This document shows positions 1 through 8,830 of a stretch of DNA of 64,000 bases, one piece after another. Position numbers and translations under genes: made by a program. The DNA lies in the NCBI GenBank assembly GCA_963835885.1, contig CAWIHF010000005.1:71423-135422 (forward strand), written 5' to 3'. The stretch is from Roseiarcus sp963835885 (lineage in GTDB: Bacteria; Pseudomonadota; Alphaproteobacteria; Rhizobiales; Beijerinckiaceae). Every line of letters begins with the position of its first letter. Positions within the stretch are counted from its first letter, which is position 1. The notes under the pieces were generated by a model. The model was not told the origin of the DNA, made no database searches, and saw nothing but the letters and a program-made list of their open reading frames with translations.

Positions 1-717
1 CGTTCCCTGTTCCGCCCTGTTAGATCGCGAGCGGATATTATGCGCCGCGAGACGGTAGGGCGCGGATCAGAGAGCGCCTCGGCGCGGGCGAGGTCTTCCG
101 GCGAATTGACGTTGAAAAACGGATCGAGCCGGCTCGCAGGGCCATTCGGCCATGGCGAGGGAAAAGCGCGCTGCGAAATCCTCGACCTTGCGCAGCCCGT
201 CCTCGACCAGCGCGCGGCGCAGGTCGGCGGCGAGCGCGACCGGCCAGAGCGCCGCAACGTGATGCCGGCGCCCGCCCGAAGCGGCGACGGCGATCGTCGC
301 CCCGGACGCGCGCCTCGCCTCATGCAGCCTTGCAACGAAATCGTGCGGCGCGAACGGCGTGTCGGCCGGCAGGGTCGCGACATGGGTCATGTCCGGGCGC
401 CAACCTGCGCGCAATATTCGAGGCCGGCCAGCACGCCGGCGAGCGGGCCGGCGAAATCGTGCGGATCGTCGGCAAGGACCGGCAGGCCGAAGCCGGCGAA
501 GCGCGCCAGATCGCCATTGGCGCTGATCGCGAGGCCGGCGCATTGCGGGCGAAGCCGCTCGATCGCGTGCGCGATCATCGGCCGGCCGGCGAGCAGCGAC
601 GAGGCCCTTGTCGGCGCCGCCGAGGCGCCGGCCGCGGCCGCCGTCGAGGATCAGTCCGAGGGTGGACCCGGGGTCGCTCGCGCGGTTGCAGTTCGGCGCG
701 TTGACCGTCTCAGCCAT
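1..717 (-). CDS. mobA: Molybdenum cofactor guanylyltransferase MobA, frame-broken
   Basis: MobA transfers GMP from GTP to molybdopterin to make the MGD cofactor in the cytoplasm. The N-terminus has the nucleotide-binding signature in slightly altered form (LILDGGRGRRLGGADKGL). The match continues in a second frame from about 600 to 400 (GRPMIAHAIERLRPQ, then LPVLADDPHDFAGPLAGVL), returns to the first frame (DMTHVATLPADTPF, then LWPVALAADLRRALVEDGLRKV), and ends in a third frame after about 140 (DPFFNVNSPEDLARAEAL). That makes three single-base frame changes near 600, 400 and 140. The last frame stays open to the window edge, so the exact stop is not seen. Each piece fits the family in order, so sequencing indels are the likely cause; a true pseudogene cannot be excluded. 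moaA of the same pathway lies 39 kb away. Confidence 0.8.
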
Positions 718-776
718 CGGCCATAGCCTTGCGCGTCACAAGGAGAAACGGAACTGCCAAGCAGCCTGCCGGCGCG

Positions 777-866
777 CCCCCTCCACCGCCCTTCGGGCGG
801 TCCCCCTCCCCCGCGAAGCGTTAGCGGAACGGGGGAGGGGGACCACGCGCAGCGTGGTGGAGGGGG
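777..866. repeat. REP-like palindromic intergenic repeat
   Basis: The outer arms CCCCCTCCACC (777-787) and GGTGGAGGGGG (856-866) are inverted repeats. Inside lie smaller palindromes (CCGCCCTTCGGGCGG; CCCCTCCCCC facing GGGGGAGGGG; CCACGCGCAGCGTGG). The layout matches the interspersed palindromes common between genes of GC-rich alphaproteobacteria. It sits between divergently oriented mobA and the hydrolase gene. It could act as a transcriptional boundary; no gene is visible in the 718-937 gap. Confidence 0.75.
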
Positions 867-937
867 CATGCCGCGAAACCGGACGCGGCTTGGGAGTTTG
901 AGAAGAAGCACGATCAACACCACGCGGGGAGGTTTAC

Positions 938-1745
938 ATGCCCAAGGTGAAAGTCAACGACATCACGATGAACTACGAGAGCAGGGTTCCGGCGAGCCGC
1001 TCGTCCTCATCCCCTATCTCGCCGCCGACAACGCCTGCTACGCCTTCCAGGTCGCCGACTACGCCAAGCATTTCACCTGCATCTCGATCGACCCGCGCGG
1101 CGCCGGCGAGACCGACAAGCCGGACGGGACCTATTCGACGGAGCTGTTCGCCGACGACGTCGCCGCCTTCATGGCCGCGATCGGCGTCGAGCGGGCCCAT
1201 GTCAGCGGCCTGTCGCTCGGCGCGGCGACCGGACTCTGGCTCGGCGCCAAATATCCCGAGACGCGTCAAGTCGCTGTCGCTGCACAGCTGCTGGACCAAG
1301 ACCGACCCGTTCCTAAAGGCGGCGGTCGAAGGCTGGCAGATCGATCGCCAAGGGGCTCGGCAGCGTCACCGAGATGATCATCCAGGGGATCTTCCCCTGG
1401 TGCTTCACGCCCGAGCTCTATGCCGCCAAGCCGGACTATATCGAGCAGCTCGCCGCTTTCGTGCGCAGCCGGCCGAAGCAGCCGCTCGACGCCTTCATGC
1501 GCCAGTCGGGCGCGGTCATCGCCCATGACGCGTCGAGCCAGCTCGGCCGGATCAAGGCGCCGACCCAGATCACCTTCGGCCGGCATGACGTGGTGACGTC
1601 GACCCGCTTCGCCGACGCGCTGAAGAGCGGGATCAAGGGCAGCGAACTCGTCGTGTTCGAGACCTGCGCCCATGCGCCGATCTACGAGAGCGTCGCCGAG
1701 TTCAATGAGAAGACGCTGAGTTTTCTCAAGGCGCACGCTGCATGA
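938..1745 (+). CDS. Alpha/beta hydrolase, frame-broken
   Basis: Alpha/beta-hydrolase-fold enzyme of about 268 residues; substrate not predictable. The start ATG follows a clear ribosome site (GGGGAGG, 930s). The pieces in order are MPKVKVNDITMNYE; then, after a frame change near 980, GSGEPLVLIPYLAADN through the nucleophile elbow SGLSLGAATG; then, after about 1265, VKSLSLHSCWTKTDPFLKA; then, after about 1350, the last frame with IIQGIFPWCFTPELYAAKPDY. The last part holds the acid (GRHDVVTS) and the histidine (ETCAHAPIYE). Ser, Asp and His are therefore all present, split over three frame changes. Sequencing indels are the simplest explanation. Confidence 0.75.
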
Positions 1746-1947
1746 GCGGCCGCAAATGTTCTTACGCTTGGCGCCCAACTCGACCGAGGGGTAGAGGGTC
1801 GGAATCGACCCGTTGCTGTCCTTCCCGATCGGCCCGGTAGGGCAGAGAACGCCAGAAAGCGGCCGTATGCGCTACGGGCAGCCTTGCGGGCGGGGGCGAG
1901 GACGCCAGATGTCGGTACGGTGAACACAGACTATTGAGGATTGCGTC

Positions 1948-2220
1948 ATGTCGGAGGGAACCGTTCTCCTGATGCTGACTTTCCCCTGGCCGTGGCCATG
2001 CCGGGCGCGGACCAAGCTTGCAGACCGCGAAGGAGTTGCGATCTTTGCTGAGCCGGACGGGTCATTGACTGTACGAATTGGGGGTGGCGGCCAAGTCGTC
2101 GAATTCCAATCGTGCCGGTTAGTTTTCGACGCCCCAACATCAACGAACGTGGGCGTATCCTGGAAATTGCCCGGCTCCGTCCACATGATCGTAGGGCAAA
2201 CGATCGGTACTTTCGGCTGA
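1948..2220 (+). CDS. Hypothetical protein, 90 aa
   Basis: Not recognised. The start ATG is preceded by TTGAGGATTGC, which gives a fair ribosome site. The product begins with a short hydrophobic stretch (LLMLTFPWPWP) and then has an IRIGGGGQVVEF-like beta-rich segment; no known motif is visible. Base composition is less GC-rich than the neighbouring genes, suggesting acquired DNA. It ends 10 bp before the next ORF in a different frame. The two could be one gene split by an indel, because the next frame is open upstream to 2195. Confidence 0.5.
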   Translation: MSEGTVLLMLTFPWPWPCRARTKLADREGVAIFAEPDGSLTVRIGGGGQVVEFQSCRLVFDAPTSTNVGVSWKLPGSVHMIVGQTIGTFG

Positions 2221-2230
2221 CCATGCGGAG

Positions 2231-3106
2231 TTGGTGCCAGCCGAAGCGCGTATCGCATCCGGTGTGCCGAACGATACTCGCGATTTCTCTGATGAAAATG
2301 CTACAGCTCTTGCGCGAAGGTGCGAGACGTTGGCGCGGTATGAGGCTGATAAGAAAGCAAAGAAAGGAAGGCGGGAAGCCAGCGTCAAAGAGATATTTGA
2401 CGCGCTTGCCACGGCGCGCCAGCAAATTGCGGAGTTGGTGGAGTTCGTTGGAGAGGGAAGGCTGCATCATTTAGATGGCCTGCTGAGACTTCTGCGTTTG
2501 ACGATCGCGGACAGGACGGCAAGACCTTTGTCTTTGCTGCAGCACTGTGCGTCAATCACTAATTCACCGCTGCTCGTCTTCGCTCCGCCAATAAGTGCGA
2601 ACAAGAAACCGCTACTGATGGCCGGCATTCAAACTCTTGCGTTCCCAATTAGCTCCGTCGCGACCGACCTACTGAGGAACGAGGTCGATCTGGACGTTTG
2701 GCTCGATTCGAGGGCTGCCCAGTTGGAAGGGCGCGTGCTGAGCCAGAGTGAGTTGCTAAACAATATTGCTAGTTCAGTGGCTGCGCATTTCGATACGCAG
2801 GTTCGTGAGGAAGCGGATACGTTGCGCAGTTGGAGATCGGAAATCTCCGGCGTCGACAGCGACTTTCTTGCGCATTATGCGTTGGCGATATCGTCCGCGG
2901 CGCGGGATATCAGCGAGCCGAATTCTGGCACGCCGGCCTGCTTAGTCGCGGGACTTAGTTGCGGAACCGTGTTGGCGGATGACGGAGGACTTGTGCGCCC
3001 GCTATCCTGCCCGTTCCCGCCGTTCGGACCAACGGGCACTTTCCGCCCCTCCCTGCCGTTGGGTGAACGGGCTATCCGCGCTTCGGCGAAATGGCGAATG
3101 CGGTAA
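2231..3106 (+). CDS. Hypothetical protein, about 291 aa
   Basis: Not recognised. The start is TTG (2231) or GTG (2234) just after the preceding small ORF; there is no ATG. The N-terminal 85 residues are rich in charged residues and probably helical (CETLARYEADKKAKKGRREASVKEIFDALATARQQIAEL). The middle is more hydrophobic (LLVFAPPISANKKPLLMAGIQTLAFPI). The last 50 residues are Pro/Gly-rich, and the natural end may differ. Codon use is less GC-biased than the flanking putA and hydrolase genes. No domain, signal peptide or clear membrane segment was seen. With the 1948 ORF it forms a small island of unknown function. Confidence 0.5.
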   Translation: MVPAEARIASGVPNDTRDFSDENATALARRCETLARYEADKKAKKGRREASVKEIFDALATARQQIAELVEFVGEGRLHHLDGLLRLLRLTIADRTARPLSLLQHCASITNSPLLVFAPPISANKKPLLMAGIQTLAFPISSVATDLLRNEVDLDVWLDSRAAQLEGRVLSQSELLNNIASSVAAHFDTQVREEADTLRSWRSEISGVDSDFLAHYALAISSAARDISEPNSGTPACLVAGLSCGTVLADDGGLVRPLSCPFPPFGPTGTFRPSLPLGERAIRASAKWRMR

Positions 3107-3223
3107 CAAGTGTTAGATTCTAACCAGCTGGCCCTGGCAGTTTCGTTGGAGGTAGGAAAGAGCGGCCGCCAGGGCTAGGCTGCGGATTGTCCTGCCGTCG
3201 TTCGCCCCGGAAGCCGCCGCCCC

Positions 3224-6200
3224 ATGTCCGCCAACCCCTTCGCCGCGTTCCGCTCCGAGGTCCTCGTCCAGCCTCCGCTGCGCCAAGCGATCACGGCGGC
3301 GTATCGGCGGCCCGAGCCGGAATGCGTGCCGCCGCTCCTCGATCATGCGGCGCTCGCCCCCGATCAGGCCGAGAAAGTCGAGGCGCTCGCGCGCAAGCTC
3401 GTCACGCGGCTGCGGGGCAAAACGCGGTCGAGCGGCGTCGAGGGGCTCATTCACGAATATTCGCTGTCGAGCCAGGAGGGCGTGGCGCTGATGTGCCTCG
3501 CCGAGGCGCTGTTGCGCATTCCCGACGCCGCCACCCGCGACGCGCTGATCCGCGACAAGCTGTCGCCGGGCGACTGGCGCGCCCATGTCGGCGATGAGCC
3601 CGTCGCTGTTCGTCAACGCCGCGACCTGGGGCCTCGTGCTGACCGGCCGGCTCGTCGCGACGACCAGCGAGCAGACGCTGAGCGCCGCGTTGACCCGGCT
3701 CATCGCGCGCAGCGGCGAGCCGATCATCCGCAAGGGCGTCGACGTCGCCATGCGCCTGATGGGCGAGCAGTTCGTCACCGGCCGCACCATCGAGGAGGCG
3801 ATCAACGCGGCCGCATGAGCGCGAGGCGCGCGGCTTCACCTTCTCCTACGACATGCTCGGCGAAGCGGCGATGACCGCCGAGGATGCGGCGCGCTATCTC
3901 GCCGAATACGAGCGCGCCATCCACGCCATCGGCCGCGCCTCGCACCGGCGCGGCATCTACGAGGGGCCGGGCATCTCGATCAAGCTCTCGGCGCTGCATC
4001 CGCGCTACCAGCGCATCAAGCGCGGCCGCGTGATGGGCGAGCTGCTGCCGCGCATCAAGCGCCTGGCGGCGCTGGCGAAATCCTACGACATCGGCCTCAA
4101 CATCGACGCCGAGGAGGCCGACCGGCTCGACCTCTCGCTCGACCTGCTCGAGGCGCTCTGCCTCGATCCCGACCTTGCCGGCTGGAACGGCCTCGGCTTC
4201 GTCATCCAGGCCTATGGCAAGCGCTGCATCTTCGTCGTCGACTGGCTCGTCGATCTCGCGCGGCGCTCCGGCCGGCGGCTGATGGTCCGGCTGGTCAAGG
4301 GCGCCTACTGGGACTCCGAGATCAAGCGCGCGCAGGTCGACGGGATGGACGACTTTCCCGTCTTCACCCGCAAGGTCCACACCGACGTCTGCTATCTCGC
4401 CTGCGCCCGCAAGCTGCTCGCTGCGCCGGACGCGGTCTTTCCGCAATTCGCCACCCACAACGCCCAGACGCTCGCCTCGGTGATGACGATGGCCGGGCCG
4501 AACTTCTATCGCGGCCAGTATGAGTTCCAGTGCCTGCACGGCATGGGCGAGCCGCTCTACGAGGAGGTGGTCGGCCGGGACAAGCTCGACCGGCCGTGCC
4601 GCGTCTATGCGCCGGTCGGCTCGCACGAGACGCTGCTCGCCTATCTCGTCCGCCGCCTGCTGGAGAACGGCGCGAACACCTCCTTCGTCAACCGCATCGC
4701 CGACGCCAGCGTGCCCATCGACGAGCTGGTCGCCGATCCGGTCGCGGTGGCGCGCAAGATCCAGCCGGTCGGCGCGCCGCATGAAAAGATCGCGCTGCCC
4801 CGCCATCTCTACGGCTCGCAGCGCCTCAACTCGCGCGGGCTCGACCTCACCGACGAGCAGCGGCTGGCGAAACTCGCCGAAGGCTTGCAGGCGAGCGCGC
4901 GAATGACACGGCGCGCCTTTCCGCCCGGCGTCGCCCCGGACGAGGAAGGCGAGCCGGTCACGCAACCCGGCCGATCACCGCGACGTCGTCGGCGATCGCG
5001 CGCCACGCCCGCCCCGACGAGATTTCCGCCGCGATCGCCGCCGCCGCGGCGGCCGGCGCCGGCCTGGGCCGCCGTCCCGCCGAACGAGCGCGCGGCGATC
5101 CTGCGCCGCGCCGCCGACCGGCTCGAAGAGCTCAACGACGAGCTCGTCGGCCTCGTCGTGCGCGAGGCCGGCAAGACCTACGCCAACGCGGTCGGGGAAG
5201 TGCGCGAGGCGGTCGACTTCCTGCGCTATTACGCCGCCGAGGCGGTCCGAACCCTGAGCCCCGGCTCGCCCGCGCCGCTCGGAGTGGTCGCCTGCATCAG
5301 CCCGTGGAACTTCCCGCTGGCGATCTTCACCGGCCAGGTCGCGGCCGCGCTCGCCGCCGGCAATGCGGTCGTCGCCAAGGCCGCCGAGGAGACGCCGCTG
5401 ATCGCCGCCGAGGCGGTCCGGGTCCTGCACGAGGCGGGCGTTCCGGCGGCGGCCCTCGCGCTCATTCCCGGCGCGGGCGAGGTCGGGGCGGCGATCGTCG
5501 CCGACCCGCGCGTGCAGGGCGTCGTCTTCACCGGCTCGACGCCGGTCGCCCGGCTGATCGAGAGAGAGCTCGCCGGCCGCCTGACGCGCACCGGCGCGCC
5601 GGTCCCGCTGATCGCCGAAACCGGCGGCCTGAACGCGATGGTGGTCGATTCGTCGGCCCTGCCGGAACAGGTCGTCGCCGACGTGATGTCCTCGGCTTTC
5701 GACTCGGCCGGCCAACGCTGCTCGGCGCTGCGGATCCTCTGCCTGCAGGACGACGTGGCCGACCGCATGCTCGCCATGCTGAAGGGGGCGATGGCCGAGC
5801 TCGAGGTCGGCGACACGCGACGGCTCTCGGTCGACGTCGGCCCGGTCATCACGGCCGAGGCGCGCGACGGAATCAACGCCCATATCGAGGCGATGTGGGG
5901 GCGCGGCTTCGCCGTGACCCAGGCGAAACTGCCGGAAACGGCCGCGCGCGGAACCTTCGTCGCGCCGACGCTGATCGAGGTGAACAGGGTCGACGACGTC
6001 GGGCGCGAAGTGTTCGGCCCGGTCCTGCACGTGCTGCGCTACCGGCGCGAGGGACTGGACGGGCTGATCGATTCGATCAACGCCGCCGGCTACGGCCTCA
6101 CCTTCGGCCTGCACACGCGCATCGACGAGACGATCGGGCGGGTCGTCGAGCGGATCGAGGCGGGCAACATCTACGTCAACCGCAACATCATCGGCGCGAC

Positions 6201-6891
6201 CGTCGGCGTGCAGCCGTTCGGCGGCGCGCGCCTGTCGGGCACCGGTCCGAAGGCGGGCGGACCGCTCTATCTCGCGCGGCTTGTCGCGGAGCCGCCTCAG
6301 GCGGCGCTGGCGGGGCTCGAGGGGTCGCCGTCCGCTTTCGGCGCGTTGCGCGTCTATATCGACTGGCTGCGCGCGTCGGGACACGCTGCGGAAGCCGAGC
6401 GTTGCGTCAGCCTGATGTCGCGCTCGCCGCTCGGGGCGCGCGTCGAGCTCACCGGGCCGGTCGGCGAGCGCAATGTCTACGCGCTGCGCCGCCGCGGCAA
6501 GATCGCGTCCGTCGCAACGAGCCGAAGCGCCGGCCTGATCCAGATCGGAGCCATTCTCGCCGCCGGCAATGACGCGATCGTGAGCCCGGGCGAAGAGATC
6601 GGGCTAAAGGGACTGCCGGCCGAGCTCTCCCACCGCGTGACGATGGCCCTCTTCCCGCTCGAGGCGCCGGGGCTCGCCGGCGTTTTGTTCGAGGGAAGGG
6701 CGGAGGCGCTGGTTGATGGATTGCGCCGCCTTGCGGCCCGCCCCGGCCCGATCGTCCGCCTGCAGGCGCTGACGCCCGAGCGGCTCGCGGCCGGCGAGGA
6801 CTACGACCTTGCGGCGCTGGTCGAGGAAGTCGCAATTTCGACCAACATCGCCGCGGCCGGCGGCAACGCGAGCCTCATGGCGATCGGCTGA
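3224..6891 (+). CDS. putA: Bifunctional proline dehydrogenase / glutamate-semialdehyde dehydrogenase PutA
   Basis: PutA oxidises proline to glutamate with FAD and NAD+. The PRODH half shows LVKGAYWDSEIKRAQ, ATHNAQTLA and FEFQ-like YEFQCLHGMGEPLYEEV. The P5CDH half shows FTGSTPVARLI, the glutamate in AETGG and the catalytic cysteine in GQRCSALR. There is no ribbon-helix-helix at the N-terminus, so it should not repress DNA. About 190 extra residues follow the dehydrogenase, as in type B PutA; the total is about 1,220 aa. The frame changes near 3595 and again near 3816. Three further shifts between about 4965 and 5055 cancel out: NPADHRDVV and ARPDEISAAIAAAAAAGA sit in the other two frames, so roughly 30 residues of the main ORF there are scrambled. 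These look like sequencing indels. Confidence 0.9.
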
Positions 6892-6985
6892 TGTCAGCAT
6901 TCTTCGAGGCGATGAAGCGGTCAGCGCTGGGGGACATCGCGCAGATTGTCGATCGCTGCGCTTGCCTCGCGAACGGCGAGGGGCC

Positions 6986-7492
6986 CTATTCCTCCGGCGA
7001 CACGACGACGGCGATCTCGGCGTCCTTGACCCCGCTCAGCTGAAGGTCGAGCGGGCGCGCGGGCAGTTCGAACCTGACGCTCTTGCGGGCTCCCTCGCAG
7101 CCGACGGCGCCCGAGAACCCATTCGGATGCAGGAAGGCGCCGTTGTCGATCACGTCGACCCAGCCCTCCGAAGCGAGCGTAATCAGGAAGGTTCCGCTTT
7201 TCGCCGGGGCCGCAAGCGTAAAATGCCCAGCGAAAGAGTGCGCCGCCTTCGACGCGCGTTCCGGTGCATGCGGCAGGCCGGCCGCGGCAAGCGGCGCCAG
7301 CTCGAGCGTCGCGGCGACGCCATAGGCAAGGGCGCCGCCATTGGCGATCGACGGCTTGGCGGCTGCGGCGAGCGCCGCGCGCTCGCGCTCGATCGGCCAC
7401 TTGAACGCGCCGCAGCCCGAAGGCTCGTCAGCCGCGGCGAATACGGGAGCGGCCGCGATCAGCGCGGCGAGCGCCAATCCGGCGCGGTTCAC
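6986..7492 (-). CDS. Small exported protein of unknown function
   Basis: 168 aa starting at GTG, whose GTGA overlaps the stop of the ctpA copy upstream, so it is translationally coupled. The N-terminus is a clear Sec signal peptide (MNRAGLALAALIAAAPVFAAADE). The mature part has two cysteines (SGCGAFKWPIERE and VGCEGARKS) and a beta-rich core (SGTFLITLASEGWVDVIDNG). No catalytic motif is recognised. Position in the envC-ctpA operon suggests a periplasmic envelope role; that is inference only. Confidence 0.7.
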   Translation of the reverse strand: MNRAGLALAALIAAAPVFAAADEPSGCGAFKWPIERERAALAAAAKPSIANGGALAYGVAATLELAPLAAAGLPHAPERASKAAHSFAGHFTLAAPAKSGTFLITLASEGWVDVIDNGAFLHPNGFSGAVGCEGARKSVRFELPARPLDLQLSGVKDAEIAVVVSPEE

Positions 7493-8793
7493 TGCGAGGT
7501 GACCGCCGTGGCGGGCGTCTTGAGCAACTCGGGCTTCACGCCGTGCAGCAGATTGACGGCCGCCGCGAGCTGCGTGTCCTTGTTCTTGTCCGGCGGCACG
7601 TAAGCGTCCGAGCCCTTTTCCTCTTCGGGACCGTTCTTGAGATGGCCGAACAGCGAGGCTTCGCCGAGGCTCGACACCTTGCCCTTGAGATCATCCGGAA
7701 TGTTCTCGAGCACTCTGATGTCGGGCTCGATGCCCTTGGCTTGAATGGAGCGGCCGGAAGGCGTAAAGTAGCGCGCAGTCGTCAGTTTCAGCGCGCCGTC
7801 GTCGCCGAGCGGCAGGATCGTCTGCACCGAACCCTTGCCGAAGGAGCGGGTGCCGATGAGCGTCGCGCGCTTGAGGTCCTGAAGCGCGCCCGATACGATT
7901 TCGGACGCCGACGCGGAGCCGCCATTGATCAGAACGACCAGCGGCTTGTCCTGAGAAAGGTTCACGCCCGGGCGGGCGGTGTAGCGTTGCACCTGGTCCG
8001 CGTTGCGACCTCGGGTCGAGACGATCTCGCCACTGTCGACGAAGGCATTGGTTATCTCGACCGCCTGGTTGAGCAGGCCGCCAGGATTGTTGCGCAAGTC
8101 GAGGATGTAGCCTTTGAGCTTCGCTGAGCCGGGATCCGTCCGGAAATGGTCGAAGGCCTTTCGCACCCCGTCATAGGCTTCCTGGTTGAACTGGGTGATC
8201 CGGATATAGCCGATGTCGCCGCTCTCGAGGTGTGAGCGGACCGACTGAACGTGAATGATCTCGCGGACGATCGTGTATTCCTTGAGGTCCTTGTTGGCGC
8301 CGCGCTGGATGAGCAACCGCACGCTCGACTTCGGCGGACCGCGCATCTTGTCGACCGCTTCCTTCAGCGTCAGTCCCTTGACCGGTGTATCGTCGATGCG
8401 GGTGACCAGATCGCCCGACATGAGGCCCGCGCGCGCCGCCGGGGTCTCGTCGATCGGGCTGACGACCTTGACCAAGCCGTCCTCCATCATCACTTCGAGT
8501 CCGAGGCCGCCGAACTCCTCGCCTCTCATGCTCGTCTGGAAGTCTTGCAGCGCCTTCGCATCGAAGTAGGTCGAATGCGGATCGAGCGACGCGAGCATTC
8601 CGTCGATCGCGGCCTTGACCAGTTTGTCGTCGTTCGGTTTTTCCGCGTAGTTGTCGCGGACTTTGTTGAACACGTCGGCGAACAGCGCGACGCCCGTGTT
8701 TGCGCCAGCGGCATGCAGCGCGCCTTCGGACGCGCCGACAAGCGCAACCCCGGCCACGATCCCAACCGCGAGGTAAGAGAGACCTTTCGTCAT
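7489..8793 (-). CDS. Carboxy-terminal processing protease, paralogue 1 (S41)
   Basis: Periplasmic S41 peptidase that trims C-termini of envelope proteins. The ATG at 8793 is chosen because MTKGLSYLAVGIVAGVALVGAS is a signal/anchor, whereas the upstream frame codes only for Arg/Pro-rich junk overlapping the neighbour. Domains: N-terminal helical part (LDPHSTYFDAKAL), PDZ (about 85-165, GGLGLEVMMEDGLVKVVSP), and a protease core with the nucleophile Ser in GGSASASEIVSGALQD and the Lys in GTRSFGKGSVQT. Both catalytic residues are intact. It lies 37 bp downstream of a close paralogue and overlaps the next small gene by GTGA. The C-terminal tail is shorter than in paralogue 2. Confidence 0.9.
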   Translation of the reverse strand: MTKGLSYLAVGIVAGVALVGASEGALHAAGANTGVALFADVFNKVRDNYAEKPNDDKLVKAAIDGMLASLDPHSTYFDAKALQDFQTSMRGEEFGGLGLEVMMEDGLVKVVSPIDETPAARAGLMSGDLVTRIDDTPVKGLTLKEAVDKMRGPPKSSVRLLIQRGANKDLKEYTIVREIIHVQSVRSHLESGDIGYIRITQFNQEAYDGVRKAFDHFRTDPGSAKLKGYILDLRNNPGGLLNQAVEITNAFVDSGEIVSTRGRNADQVQRYTARPGVNLSQDKPLVVLINGGSASASEIVSGALQDLKRATLIGTRSFGKGSVQTILPLGDDGALKLTTARYFTPSGRSIQAKGIEPDIRVLENIPDDLKGKVSSLGEASLFGHLKNGPEEEKGSDAYVPPDKNKDTQLAAAVNLLHGVKPELLKTPATAVTSQ

Positions 8794-8830
8794 CGAATGC
8801 TGCTCGTTCCTCGAAGTTCGTTCGGCGTCA

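Noticed and set aside
3802..4965. 387-codon open frame antisense to putA
   Set aside because: Arg/Asp/Val-rich reverse-frame artefact of GC-rich coding DNA; the opposite strand encodes clear PutA motifs.
4975..6384. 469-codon open frame antisense to putA
   Set aside because: Low-complexity antisense translation with no family resemblance.
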